Assembly (NCBI RefSeq): GCF_900156315.1 | Contig: NZ_FTNI01000018.1 | Location: 1-64,000, forward strand | Source of the DNA: Microbispora rosea | Lineage (GTDB): Bacteria > Actinomycetota > Actinomycetes > Streptosporangiales > Streptosporangiaceae | Reading direction: 5' to 3' | Length of the DNA: 64,000 nucleotides | Shown here: one piece after another, positions 10,903 to 18,996 of the stretch | Layout of the letters: every line of letters begins with the position of its first letter | Numbering within the stretch: position 1 is the stretch's first letter | Program-made: the position numbers and the translations under genes | The notes under the pieces: model-generated | The model's database searches: none | Told to the model about the DNA's origin: nothing | What the model saw: only the letters and a program-made list of their open reading frames with translations

Positions 10903-10919
10903 ATACCCCCAGGGGGTAT
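10903..10919. promoter_or_regulatory. CsoR-type copper operator
   Basis: Perfect palindrome ATACCCCCAGGGGGTAT. G-tract palindromes of this kind are the known operators of CsoR copper-sensing repressors. It lies directly upstream of the DUF4396 gene; no csoR gene is in the window. Confidence 0.75.
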
Positions 10920-11060
10920 CGGCAAGCATGGCGGTCCAGGTGCGACCGGCGTCGGTGGTGCGGATCGGTCCGAGGTGTGCGGGCGCCCCCGCTGCAGCGT
11001 CGGCAAGGGAAGGATGGCGGCCGGTCGGGAAAGTGCTGGGTGCCACAACTATGAAGCTCC

Positions 11061-11081
11061 ACTACTAGGAACCCTAGTAGT
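11061..11081. promoter_or_regulatory. BlaI-type operator candidate C
   Basis: Perfect inverted repeat with arms ACTACTAGG and CCTAGTAGT separated by AAC. It lies between the DUF4396 gene and the copA remnant and is the best-conserved copy of the 9-3-9 motif in the island. Confidence 0.7.
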
Positions 11082-11147
11082 TCTTGCATCTACTGAAACG
11101 CGATGCTGACACGGTCCGATCCGCTGGACGTGCCCACAACTCCGCGT

Positions 11148-11352
11148 ATCGGTCGCGGGACGGTACACAAGATGCGGCAGAACCTGGCCTGAATGATCGG
11201 CTACAACACCTTGGCGCTGCCCATCGCTGCGGGAGTGTTCGAACCCGCCCTCGGCCTGGTGCTGCGCCCTGAGATCGCGGCGCTGTCGATGTCAGGCTCC
11301 AGCTTCATCGTGGCCATGAACGCCCTTGCGCTCAAGGGACTCAGGCTGCGCC
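11148..11352 (+). pseudogene. Copper P-type ATPase (CopA), C-terminal remnant
   Basis: The frame reads GRGTVHKMRQNLA, an in-frame TGA where the family has Trp, then MIGYNTLALPIAAGVFEP, GLVLRPEIAALSMSGSSF and MNALALKGLRL. This is the last two membrane helices of PIB-1 copper ATPases, including the conserved Met and Ser of the copper path. The rest of the gene is missing upstream, where only operator C and a few hundred unassigned bases are found. The frame then runs on without homology. Confidence 0.8.
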
Positions 11353-11412
11353 CGTGCAAGATCGCAGTCGCTGACGCGATTGGGAAGGTCATTGCATGTC
11401 TGCCGAAGACAC

Positions 11413-12348
11413 TCAGCAAGGAAGCGGCAGCATCATCACGCCCAGCGTCACCAGTACGGCGGGGACGCCGACCGCGGCGGAGACGGCGAACCAAGACAGA
11501 GATCTGACGTGAGGCAGTCGTGGAGGCGTCTGTGGAGAGGTCAGCCGGGCGATTCTCAGCCTGGCGATGTACGCGGTGGCGGGGTTGACGGCCAGGGCAC
11601 CCACTGAGCACGACGCGACTGAGAGCTTCTGTAGCGCACCGATGAGTGGAGCCCTTCCGTGGTGGTGCGCCGCGTGATCGTCGGCGGCCAGTTCCAGCAG
11701 GCCGGGCAGGGTGGCGTACGCGAGCCGTAGCGTGCCGAGCCAGGGAACCGCGGCTCGCAGTGCGTCGGCCAGCATCAGGACCAGGTGGTGCCGCTGCCGC
11801 AGGTGCGCCCGCTCGTGGGCCAGCACCGCCTCCATCTCGGCCGGGCCGAGCCGGTCGAGCGCGCCTGTGGTCACGACGATGGGCCGTTCTCGCGCCGGCA
11901 GGCAGTAGATCATCGGCATGGGGTGCTCGAGCACGCGGACGTCCGGTGTCCCGGATAGATCCCCCGCGACCACGTCGAGCATCTGCCGGTGCTGGCGGCG
12001 TTCCCGAACGGTCCGGACCACCCTGGGCACGGCCAGGCCAAGGGACGTGACCACTGCCGCGAGAAGCAGGACCGTCGCGAATGCCGCCACCGGGGATATG
12101 GCATGGCCGTCCTTTGGCAGGCAGTCGGCGAGCCAGTCGATGAGCCGGTGACCGGGAGTGGAGGGCCAGACGAGTGCGATAGCGGTCAGCCCGGTCAAGG
12201 CCAGCATGGTGCCGGCGAGGGCGGCGGTCCACAGTGCTACGGCGGTGCCGGGCAACCCTGCGAACCATCGCGCGCGCAGCAGCATGGGGCCCGCGAGGTG
12301 CCCGAGCAGGAACACGCATCCGGCCAAGGCGATGATTGCGGCGATCAT
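11413..12348 (-). CDS. M56-family membrane metallopeptidase (BlaR1-like)
   Basis: The 311-residue protein has three to four N-terminal hydrophobic segments, a cytoplasmic or membrane-associated zinc peptidase domain with HERAH (His178-His182) and a downstream ELAADDHA that supplies the third ligand, and a last membrane segment. It lacks the C-terminal penicillin sensor of BlaR1. Short M56 proteins of this type pair with BlaI/CopY repressors and are thought to cleave them on a signal. The likely partner is encoded at 13855. It is 79 bases downstream of the DUF305 gene and may share its transcript. The sensed signal, perhaps copper, is inference. Confidence 0.85.
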   Translation of the reverse strand: MIAAIIALAGCVFLLGHLAGPMLLRARWFAGLPGTAVALWTAALAGTMLALTGLTAIALVWPSTPGHRLIDWLADCLPKDGHAISPVAAFATVLLLAAVVTSLGLAVPRVVRTVRERRQHRQMLDVVAGDLSGTPDVRVLEHPMPMIYCLPARERPIVVTTGALDRLGPAEMEAVLAHERAHLRQRHHLVLMLADALRAAVPWLGTLRLAYATLPGLLELAADDHAAHHHGRAPLIGALQKLSVASCSVGALAVNPATAYIARLRIARLTSPQTPPRLPHVRSLSWFAVSAAVGVPAVLVTLGVMMLPLPC

Positions 12349-12426
12349 TCCCAGTTCTCACCTTCTCGCGCCTGGGATTCGAGGAACGGGTGGGCGACGG
12401 CCACCGCCGCCCACCCGCCGGGAGTC

Positions 12427-13047
12427 CTACTTCAGGAGCTTCTTCATGGTGCTGATCTCCGCGGACTGGCTGGTCATGATGGAGCCGGCCATCTGCTTGG
12501 CCGGTTCGTAGACGCCGGCTTCCCGCTCCTCCTTGGCCATGGTGATGGCGCCCTCATGGTGCTGGATCATCATCGTCAGGAACGCCTTGTCGAACGCGGC
12601 GCCCTTGAGGCCTTCGAGCCTCTTCATGTCCTCGCCGGACATCATGCCGGGCATTCCGTGGTCCATATGGTCCATCGGCATGGCGTCCTCGCCGGGGGCC
12701 TGAACCCCCCAGCTTTCGAGCCAGCCGGTCATCGTTTGGATCTCGGGACCCTGGGCGGCCTCGATCTGCTTGGCCAGCTCCTTGACCTTGCTGCTGCCAG
12801 CGCGGTCCTCGGCCAGCTTCGCCATCTCAAGGGCCTGACGGTGGTGCGGGATCATCATCTGCGCGAACCAGATGTCCCGGTCGTTGTGGTCCGCGGCCGG
12901 GCTGGTGGCAGGAGCCGGTGATTCGGCAGGCATCGCGGACATCGACGACGTGGCGGACACGTCGCCGGTGGCGGTGTCCGTGGAGCCGCAGGCACTGACC
13001 AGCAGACCGGCCGACAGCAGGGCGGCGGGAATGGCAAGACGCGTCAT
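12427..13047 (-). CDS. DUF305 lipoprotein
   Basis: A 206-residue secreted lipoprotein: signal peptide with lipobox Cys20 (LLVSACG), a low-complexity Ser/Ala/Pro linker, then two DUF305 four-helix halves marked by MMIPHHRQALEMA and MMIQHHEGAITMA. The region between holds a Met/His-rich run (MPMDHMDHGMPGMM) typical of extracytoplasmic copper binding. DUF305 proteins are frequent in copper-resistance clusters. It is flanked by DUF6153 copy 2 and the M56 peptidase on the same strand, so the three probably form one operon under operator D. Confidence 0.88.
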   Translation of the reverse strand: MTRLAIPAALLSAGLLVSACGSTDTATGDVSATSSMSAMPAESPAPATSPAADHNDRDIWFAQMMIPHHRQALEMAKLAEDRAGSSKVKELAKQIEAAQGPEIQTMTGWLESWGVQAPGEDAMPMDHMDHGMPGMMSGEDMKRLEGLKGAAFDKAFLTMMIQHHEGAITMAKEEREAGVYEPAKQMAGSIMTSQSAEISTMKKLLK

Positions 13048-13123
13048 GGATGAACACTCTCCGTGTGTAGATGCAGGCAGGTCGCGGGAGCTCGACGGCG
13101 AGGCAGACCGTCGAGTGCGCCTT

Positions 13124-13561
13124 CTACACCCGGATCACACAGAGTTGCGCGAGAGTCGGCCCTCTGGGACGGGCGGTCGGCCCGCGGGGGAGGAACGACC
13201 GCAAGAACAGCCGAATCGGCGGGGCACCGAAGCCTCCGGCACCCACTATGACGAGGAGAAGTAGTAGGACCCACCCGGCCAGGAGGAAGGCGAGACAGAC
13301 CTGGCCGCCACCGTGACCCTGGTGGGGAGAGCTGGGTTCGCCGCTGTGCCGGTCGTGGGATCCGGCCGTCGGCATCGCCGAATGATCGCTCTGAGCGGAG
13401 TGCAGGGCCAGGACGCTAGGAGTTGGAAGAGGTCCTGGTGAGGGCTGCAGCCCGTGCATGGCGAGCAGGCCGCACAGGACGGCGGCAAGCAGGAGCAGTC
13501 CGCTCAAGGAAGCGAGCCTGCGCGCCACAGCGTCCCTAGTCACAGTGGACACATTACCCAT
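13124..13561 (-). CDS. DUF6153 family protein, copy 2
   Basis: The chosen ATG at 13561 gives 145 residues: a first membrane segment (LSGLLLLAAVLCGLLAMHGL), an extracytoplasmic loop rich in His and Ser (HSAQSDHSAMP, HQGHGGG), and a second segment (VCLAFLLAGWVLLLLLVIV). The MHGL and QVCL motifs match the broken copy at 3278-3687. The open frame extends further 5', but that part overlaps operator D and has no homology. A GTG at 13552 is an alternative start. Likely role is metal handling at the membrane; the family has no proven biochemical function. Confidence 0.75.
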   Translation of the reverse strand: MGNVSTVTRDAVARRLASLSGLLLLAAVLCGLLAMHGLQPSPGPLPTPSVLALHSAQSDHSAMPTAGSHDRHSGEPSSPHQGHGGGQVCLAFLLAGWVLLLLLVIVGAGGFGAPPIRLFLRSFLPRGPTARPRGPTLAQLCVIRV

Positions 13562-13609
13562 CGATCCAGGCGCTTCCCGCGTCACCCGGCAATGCCTTCC
13601 TATGCACTC

Positions 13610-13630
13610 ACTACTATCCGCACTAGTGAA
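13610..13630. promoter_or_regulatory. BlaI-type operator candidate D
   Basis: Left arm ACTACTATC is a full match to the motif family; right arm ACTAGTGAA keeps only TAGT; spacer CGC. It lies about 50 bases upstream of DUF6153 copy 2, the first gene of the DUF6153-DUF305-M56 unit. Confidence 0.5.
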
Positions 13631-13815
13631 CGTGATACTCGGCCACCAGGCGGCAGGTCGACGGTTGTGGAGCTGAACAGGGATACTGTGATCGTCAGCG
13701 CCGGGAGGAGACACCACTGATCCCCGTCGCGGCATCCGGGGGCAGTTGTCGGTCGACTGTCACTGCCTACGACAGGAGTCCGGAATCGGTGACCGCTTTG
13801 TCGCACCAGGCCTGA

Positions 13816-13836
13816 TCTACTAGCCTACTTAGGAAG
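13816..13836. promoter_or_regulatory. BlaI-type operator candidate E (autoregulation)
   Basis: Left arm TCTACTAGC, spacer CTA, weak right arm CTTAGGAAG. It ends 18 bases before the GTG of the BlaI-family gene, where a repressor would block its own transcription. Confidence 0.45.
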
Positions 13837-13854
13837 GATGAAAGCGGAGGAGAC

Positions 13855-14214
13855 GTGCGCGAGTTCGGCAAGCTCGAGGCGGCGGTGATGGACTGCGTCT
13901 GGGCTCTCGGCCGGCCCGTGTCCGTACGCGAGGTGCTGACCGAGCTCCAGAAGAGCCGCGACATCGCCTACACCACGGTGATGACGGTGATGGACACCCT
14001 GCATGGCAAGGGCTGGCTGCGCCGTCGGTTGGAGGGCCGCGCCTACAGTTACGAGGCTGTGGCCTCGCGCGAGGCGTACACGGCTCGTTTGATGCGCGGA
14101 GCGCTGGCCACGAGCAACAACCAGGCGGCGGCGTTCGTCCACTTCCTCGCCGAGCTCACCCCCAAAGAGGTGGAGGCGCTTCGGCAGGCGTTGAAAATCG
14201 TGCCCCCGAGCTGA
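13855..14214 (+). CDS. BlaI/MecI/CopY-family repressor
   Basis: A 119-residue winged-helix regulator with GTG start behind GGAGGAG. The family pattern is clear: an N-terminal FGKLEAAVMDCVW helix, VREVLTEL, the recognition helix region AYTTVMTVMDTLHGKGWL and a C-terminal dimer helix. BlaI-type repressors are released from DNA when a membrane M56 protease cuts them; CopY-type members respond to copper. There is no CxCxxxxCxC copper site of CopY in the C-terminus, so release by the M56 protein at 11413 is the more likely mechanism. Five operator-like repeats around metal genes support a copper-island regulon. Confidence 0.88.
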   Translation: MREFGKLEAAVMDCVWALGRPVSVREVLTELQKSRDIAYTTVMTVMDTLHGKGWLRRRLEGRAYSYEAVASREAYTARLMRGALATSNNQAAAFVHFLAELTPKEVEALRQALKIVPPS

Positions 14215-14254
14215 CCTCCGCCCACCCGCCAGGCTCCGGTTCGATTCAGCGTAC

Positions 14255-14686
14255 TCAGACAGGGACATGCGGTCGCGCTTCCCGCCCGATCCTTTCGGTG
14301 ACCATGGCTTGGAAGTGCGCACATGAGGTGAAGTCCTCATGGTCGCAGTCCAGCGCACATCGGATGAGCTCCAGCGAGGCTTCCGCCTGGGCGATGCGCC
14401 GTCTCAAATCGTTCTCGAGACGCCGCAGAATGACGCGCCGTTCCGCCGGCTCCCTGGCCGCGGTCATCTCCCGGATGTCGTCGAGCCCGAACCCGGCTTC
14501 CTTCGCCCGCAGGATGACCGCGATCCGGTAGAGGTCATCGGGACCGTACCTGCGGCGGTCGCCTCCGATCCGCGCCGGCTCCAGCAGGCCGACGGCCTCC
14601 CAGTGGCGCAGGACGTGCGTGGCCAGGCCGAAGTGTTCCGCCACCTCTCCGATCCTCATCGCCGGAGGGTTCGAGTTTGACTTCAT
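14255..14686 (-). CDS. MerR-family transcriptional regulator
   Basis: The protein has the MerR N-terminal HTH (MRIGEVAEHFGLATHVLRHW), a long dimerisation coiled coil and a C-terminus with DCDHEDFTSCAHF, whose Cys/His residues could hold a metal or sense thiols. Two starts are possible: ATG at 14686, inside the operator, giving 143 residues, or ATG at 14659 directly at MRIGEV. The gene is divergent from the methyltransferase at 14715 and shares a 22-base imperfect palindrome with it. MerR proteins activate promoters with overlong spacers, and such a promoter is seen here. Confidence 0.85.
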   Translation of the reverse strand: MKSNSNPPAMRIGEVAEHFGLATHVLRHWEAVGLLEPARIGGDRRRYGPDDLYRIAVILRAKEAGFGLDDIREMTAAREPAERRVILRRLENDLRRRIAQAEASLELIRCALDCDHEDFTSCAHFQAMVTERIGREARPHVPV

Positions 14687-14707
14687 GTCGACATTAAGTC
14701 GCATGGT
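14677..14707 (+). promoter_or_regulatory. MerR operator within a 19-base-spacer promoter
   Basis: A palindrome at 14679-14700 (arms GACTTCATGTC and GACATTAAGTC, two mismatches) lies between a -35 TTGACT (14677-14682) and a weak -10 CATGGT (14702-14707), spacer 19 bases. This is the layout MerR proteins act on. The transcript would start at about the ATG at 14715, so the message may be leaderless. Confidence 0.6.
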
Positions 14708-14714
14708 GGGGCAC

Positions 14715-15488
14715 ATGTCCAACGACGAGATGCCCCGTGTGCCAGCCGAAGATCTCAATCCGCTCATCCGGCTGCTCGACGCGGCCGACGCATCCCCCGG
14801 CGCGGCAGCCCTCCGTGCCCGAACCTACGAACTGCTGCACATCGCCCCCGGAATCCCAGCGGTCGACGTCGGTTGTGGTACCGGCCGCGCCGTGGCGGAG
14901 ATGAGCGAGCGGGGGACCGAAGCCATCGGCATCGACGCCAGCGTGCAGATGATCGATGAGGGCCGTCGACGCCGGCCGGATCTGGACTTGAGGGTGGGCG
15001 ACGCCTACGAGCTGTCCCTTCCGGACGGCTCTGTAGCGGCTTACCGAGCCGACAAGGTGTACCACGAGCTCGACGACCCGGCGAAAGCGCTCGGTGAAGC
15101 GTTCCGCGTGCTCACACCCGGCGGGCGAATCGCCCTGATCGGTCAGGACTGGGAGAGCTTCATCATCGACTCGGACACTCCCACGATCACCCGCACCATT
15201 GTCCAGGCGCGCGCGGACACGGTTCCGAATCCTCGCGCCGCTCGCCGCTACCGCAATCTCCTGCTCGACGCCGGCTTCGAGGACGTGTCGGTAGAGGTCC
15301 GCACCGGCATCTTCACCGACGCCACCATGTTGCCGATGCTCTCGGGCATCGCCGAGGGAGCCTTCGCGGCCGGCGCCCTCGATCGGGAGCAAGCCGACAG
15401 GTGGATCGCTGAGCAGGCCGCGCGGGCCAAGGCGGGGCGGCTCTTCCTTGCGATACCGCTGTTCCTCGCCTCGGCACGCCGACCCTGA
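14715..15488 (+). CDS. SAM-dependent methyltransferase
   Basis: A 257-residue class I methyltransferase: SAM-binding motif I as VDVGCGTGRAV, an acidic residue after strand 2 (GIDAS), and a post-core DKVYHELDDPAKALGEAFRVLTPGG typical of UbiE/COQ5-like enzymes acting on small molecules. I chose the ATG at 14715 because the upstream MerR-type promoter points to it; ATG 14703 is in frame too. Under control of the divergent MerR gene it may modify a toxic metabolite or metal species. The substrate cannot be inferred. Confidence 0.85.
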   Translation: MSNDEMPRVPAEDLNPLIRLLDAADASPGAAALRARTYELLHIAPGIPAVDVGCGTGRAVAEMSERGTEAIGIDASVQMIDEGRRRRPDLDLRVGDAYELSLPDGSVAAYRADKVYHELDDPAKALGEAFRVLTPGGRIALIGQDWESFIIDSDTPTITRTIVQARADTVPNPRAARRYRNLLLDAGFEDVSVEVRTGIFTDATMLPMLSGIAEGAFAAGALDREQADRWIAEQAARAKAGRLFLAIPLFLASARRP

Positions 15489-15510
15489 CGAGAACGCCTA
15501 CCGGTGGCGG

Positions 15511-15690
15511 TCAAGAGACCAGGCGTACGCCGCCCACGAAGGGGCGCGTCCTGATGCTGACGATCTTCACCACGTCTCCCGTCTGCGGGGCGTGAACCAT
15601 CATGCCGCCGACGACGTACATGCCGCTGTGGTGAAGGTCGGAATAGAAGGTGGCCCGCTTGAGGATGTCGACGTCCTCGTTCTTCGGCAC
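15511..15690 (-). pseudogene. NlpC/P60 peptidase, C-terminal remnant
   Basis: The minus frame ends with FYSDLHHSGMYVVGGMMVHA and PQTGDVVKIVSIRTRPFVGG, the catalytic-His half of an NlpC/P60 cell-wall endopeptidase. The Cys-containing first half is missing; upstream sequence in the same frame shows no homology. A second NlpC/P60 remnant lies near 48,500. Confidence 0.65.
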
Positions 15691-16182
15691 GCCCATCATG
15701 CACCGTAGAGGACCATTTAGTCCAGTCAGGTGATCGACGAGTGTGCAGCGATACACGCCCGGACCGGAGCCGTACGCCTCGCCGCGCGGGCCGATGAGCC
15801 GAGTGATTCCGACCTCGCAGGCCTGTCTGCGGTACTTGTCGTGGTCGTGGCCGCGGTGGGCGTAGAGCGTGTCTTGTCGCCGGCGGGGCTGGCCGCGACG
15901 GCCCGGCGCTGGTGGGATCGCGTGGATGAGCAGCATCGACTGAGTCGGGACCAAGCGCACCGCTTGCCGAAGCCGCGATATCCTACCTTGGACGAAATCG
16001 TCCTGTTGGCTCCTGGTCGAGGGATCGGCCGAACTCATGGGGCCAACCACCCGCCGCAACTCGAGGATGGAGCACGCAGGAGCCGTCAGCCGCGGAACCG
16101 ACTGCGCCGATGCCGGAGTAAGACGGTGCGGATGGATCTGACACCAACCAGGCGGAACAATCGTTCGGCAGCTGCGCACGGA
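15691..16182. other. Unassigned degraded stretch
   Basis: Several open frames run through here on both strands but none has recognisable motifs. It separates two gene remnants and is probably decayed accessory DNA. Confidence 0.4.
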
Positions 16183-16421
16183 CGGATCGTTCTGACCGGT
16201 CATACGGACAACTTCTTATGGGGGATTTCCGACATCGATGACACCGTCCGCCGCCTCTCCGCTTAGGCGGAGGCAGGAGCTGATGTCCTCTACGCTCCGA
16301 ACCTGCCCGACGGGGCCTCCATCAGCGCAGTCATCAGGGCTGGCGCCCTGCAAAGGGAGACCTGACGGCACTCGCGTCGAATTTCAACTTCGGCCACATC
16401 ATCGACCTCATCAAGGGCTGA
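16183..16421 (+). pseudogene. Isocitrate lyase/PEP mutase family, C-terminal remnant
   Basis: The frame reads GRIVLTGHTDNFLWG, DIDDTVRRLSA, an in-frame TAG, EAGADVLYAP, then after a shift GDLTALASNF and HIIDLIKG with a stop at 16421. It lines up with residues about 140-270 of the intact gene at 19704-20528 (GRIVVTGRTDNFIQG, GADVLYAPFPPD, AGDLTAA) but is diverged enough to be an old paralogue. The N-terminal half is absent. Confidence 0.75.
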
Positions 16422-16556
16422 CACGGCCGCGCACCGGCTCATGGAGCTAGATCGCGACGTGAGCTGTTTCGAATCCCCGTGTGACTCGTGCAGATAACCC
16501 TGGGGCGCTTACAGAGCAGAGCCCCGTCAGGAGCATGCCGTGAGCGAGGAGTACAC

Positions 16557-17288
16557 ATGATCGAAAATGCGGAGGCGACGCCGACACACCACGCACCGCA
16601 GGTACGCGTGGTCACGGCATCGTCGTGCGCCGCGGCCGTCCCGACCCAGCCCGCAGCCGTCCGCGCTCCCGCCACTGCTGCGGAGCCCGGGAGCAGGCGG
16701 GGCTGGGCGTCCGTCGGTGCGGTCGCGCTCGGCGCGTTCGTCGTCGTCATGACGGAGACGCTGCCTGTGGGGCTGCTACCGCAGATCGCCGACGGACTGC
16801 ATGTCTCGCTCGGCCTCGCAGGGCTGATGGTGCTCGTGCCGGGCTTCAGCGCCGCGGTGTCGGCGCCGCTGTTCTTCCTCGGCTCCGGCCGCTTCAACCG
16901 GCGCTCGGCCATTCTCGTCCTGGGGCTAACGGTGCTGGTGTCGAACGCGGTCGTCGCGATGGCGCCGACCTTCGTCCTGGTGCTGATCGCCCGTATGCTC
17001 TTCGGCGCCACCCTCGGAGCCTTCTGGACCGTGGTCTCACCGGTCGGACCCAAGCTGGTGGGCCCGGCCGGCGGCACTCGTGCCATCACCATCATCGCGG
17101 CGGGTATTTCGGGTGGGACGGTGGTGGGGCTGCCGGCGGGACAGTTCCTCGGCGACCTCGTCGGCTGGCGTCTCACTTTCGCCACTGCGGCGGCGGCGAC
17201 ACTGATTGTCGTGGTTGTGCAGACGGTCCTGTTGCCGGGTATTCCACCGGACGGACGTACGCACCTGCGTGACCTCGTGGAGTCGTGA
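16557..17288 (+). CDS. MFS transporter, N-terminal half (six helices)
   Basis: From the ATG at 16557 (GAGGAG site upstream) the 243-residue product has a 50-residue Ala/Pro-rich leader and six membrane segments of a sugar-efflux/drug-resistance type MFS protein (GAFVVVMTETLPVGLLP in helix 1, RMLFGATLGAFWTVVSPV in helix 4). It ends in the central loop. The stop overlaps the GTG of the C-terminal half (GTGA at 17285-17288). Either a simple frameshift broke a 12-helix protein or the two halves are made by translational coupling. Substrate unknown. Confidence 0.75.
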   Translation: MIENAEATPTHHAPQVRVVTASSCAAAVPTQPAAVRAPATAAEPGSRRGWASVGAVALGAFVVVMTETLPVGLLPQIADGLHVSLGLAGLMVLVPGFSAAVSAPLFFLGSGRFNRRSAILVLGLTVLVSNAVVAMAPTFVLVLIARMLFGATLGAFWTVVSPVGPKLVGPAGGTRAITIIAAGISGGTVVGLPAGQFLGDLVGWRLTFATAAAATLIVVVVQTVLLPGIPPDGRTHLRDLVES

Positions 17289-17851
17289 CGCGGCGGGCCG
17301 CCCGGTTTGGGATGGCGGCGGGCGCGGTGGTGTTCATCGGACAGTTCACCGCGTGGACGTACATCACCCCGTTCCTGATGGACCACACGCATCTGTCCAG
17401 CGGCGTGGTCTCCCTGCTGTACGTCGTCTACGGCTGCGGTGGCATCGTCGGCTCGCTCGTCGCCGGATCGCTGTTCAAGCGCGGAGTGATCGGCAGCTTC
17501 GCCGGGTCGGCGACGGTGGTGGCCGCATTGCTCATCGGGCTGGCGAACGCGGGCACCATACCCTGGCTGGCTGGCCTGTTGCTCGCGCTGTGGGGCCTGG
17601 TCTGGGGAGTCGTGAACCCGGGAACGCTGGTCTGGCTACTCGACGCGGCCCCGGAAACTCCGGAGGCCGCGTCGGCGGTGAATGTGACGAACCTTCAAGT
17701 AGCCCTGGCGGCAGGGTCTGGCCTCGGCGCGATCCTTGTCTCGTCCACAACCCTGCAGGCGGTGTTCCTCACGGCAGGCTTCACCGTCCTTGCCGCCGCC
17801 GTGCTCGCCACGGTGGCGGCGCGGTTCATAACACTCGCCCGGAGGGAATGA
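17285..17851 (+). CDS. MFS transporter, C-terminal half (six helices)
   Basis: The 188-residue product contains helices 7-12 of the same MFS family (FIGQFTAWTYITPFLM, YGCGGIVGSLVAGSL, LALWGLVWGVVNPGTLVWL). It begins with GTG inside the TGA of the N-terminal half and directly continues its homology, so nothing of the family alignment is lost at the junction except the reading frame. No separate ribosome site is obvious. See the findings for the split-transporter question. Confidence 0.72.
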   Translation: MTRRAARFGMAAGAVVFIGQFTAWTYITPFLMDHTHLSSGVVSLLYVVYGCGGIVGSLVAGSLFKRGVIGSFAGSATVVAALLIGLANAGTIPWLAGLLLALWGLVWGVVNPGTLVWLLDAAPETPEAASAVNVTNLQVALAAGSGLGAILVSSTTLQAVFLTAGFTVLAAAVLATVAARFITLARRE

Positions 17852-18334
17852 GGAGACCGGAGCGAGCCAGGGGGTGGCCGGGCGCTCAGAGCCCCGGACG
17901 CACTCGGCGCTCTTAGGAGCCACAGTGATCGGCTCGCTGAGACCTCACCTGGGGCAATCGGGAAGGTAGCCCCGACGGGTCATTCGGCCCTTGGCCGACT
18001 TGGCGCCTCGTCGGCTCGGCATTCTTGAGTCCGGTGAGCAATCGCGTTCCACTCGTGGCAGATCGGCGGGTACACGCCTCGCCCGAACTCTGCCTCGCAC
18101 TCGGCTACCCAGCCGCATGCTCAGCCGCCCACCTTGGGCGAGGACGCGTTGCGGCTCAAGACCAAGGAGGTCTGTGAGCGGAGATGAACCCGCCTGCGGC
18201 CGGCCAGGCGGGCTTCGAACGCGTCAGCGCCTCCTTCTGGAGTTGGCGGTCGATCAATCTGGTTGGTGCCGTGCTCGTGAGCGACCTGGGATGACTCCTG
18301 GAACTGCCTCTGACCGGGTCATGCGCCTCGGTGG
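17852..18334. other. No gene recognised
   Basis: Short open frames only; no motif or homology seen. Presumed decayed sequence between the split MFS gene and the aldolase remnant. Confidence 0.5.
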
Positions 18335-18735
18335 TCAGTAGGAAGCGCGTGCGACGAGGGCGACGTCGGCGCCGACGAGCAGGAAGCTGGCCCCGGCCTC
18401 CGCGTAGGCGTGTGCCGCCTGTGGGTCGAAGGCGTTGACGCCGACGGGCTTGCCGGTGGCGGCGACGCCGTCGAAGGCGCGGTGGACGGCGGCGATGACG
18501 TCGGGGTGCGTCTGCTGCCCCAGGACGCCCATGGAGGCGGCGAGGTCGCTCGGGCCGACGAAGACGCCGTCGATGCCGGGGGTCGCCGCGATCGCCTCCG
18601 CGGCTGCGGCGCCCTCGGCCGTCTCGATCTGCCCCAACACGGAGCGACGGCTCGGGGTCGAGGACCTGCTTGATCGTCACGGGGTCGGCGGCGGGGATGC
18701 GAACCACGGACGTGAAGAGGTAGGCCGAGACGGCG
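18335..18735 (-). pseudogene. HpcH/HpaI aldolase remnant with internal deletion
   Basis: Read on the minus strand, TSVVRIPAADPVTIKQVLD is followed, after loss of roughly 70 residues and a frame change, by GQIETAEGAAAAEAI, IDGVFVGPSDLAASMG and GASFLLVGADVALV. This is the C-terminal half of a class II 2-keto-3-deoxy-sugar-acid aldolase, with the Gly-Pro-Ser-Asp substrate loop. The metal ligands of the first half are lost. Confidence 0.75.
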
Positions 18736-18996
18736 TACAGCTGTGCGAGCGTGGACTCAAGGCCGTTGGGGGCGTGTTGCTGTCAGGGCTGCTGTCACCT
18801 CAGCCATGGTCACTCGGCGGGAAGGCCCGAATCAGGCCTGCGGATGACGGTCTGGCACTGCCGACGACATCGCGCGGGCCGTGATGACCGGCGGCGCCTG
18901 CCGCCGAGATGGTTGTCCGAAGTGGGACGACATCGAGGACCGGGATGTCTGCGGTTTGCGTACTTCAACCACGATCGTTCCCGATGCCGGGGATGT
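18736..18996. other. No gene recognised
   Basis: Nothing identifiable on either strand between the aldolase remnant and the nitroreductase gene. Confidence 0.5.

Noticed and set aside
10852..11089. Minus-strand frames upstream of the DUF4396 gene with a TTDAGRTWT motif
   Set aside because: Recalls a BNR/sialidase-type repeat, but is a single short motif overlapping two operators; not supported as a gene.
11193..11507. Open frame as an independent small membrane protein
   Set aside because: Its first 50 codons are the end of a copper ATPase after an in-frame TGA; the rest has no homology. Annotated as a remnant.
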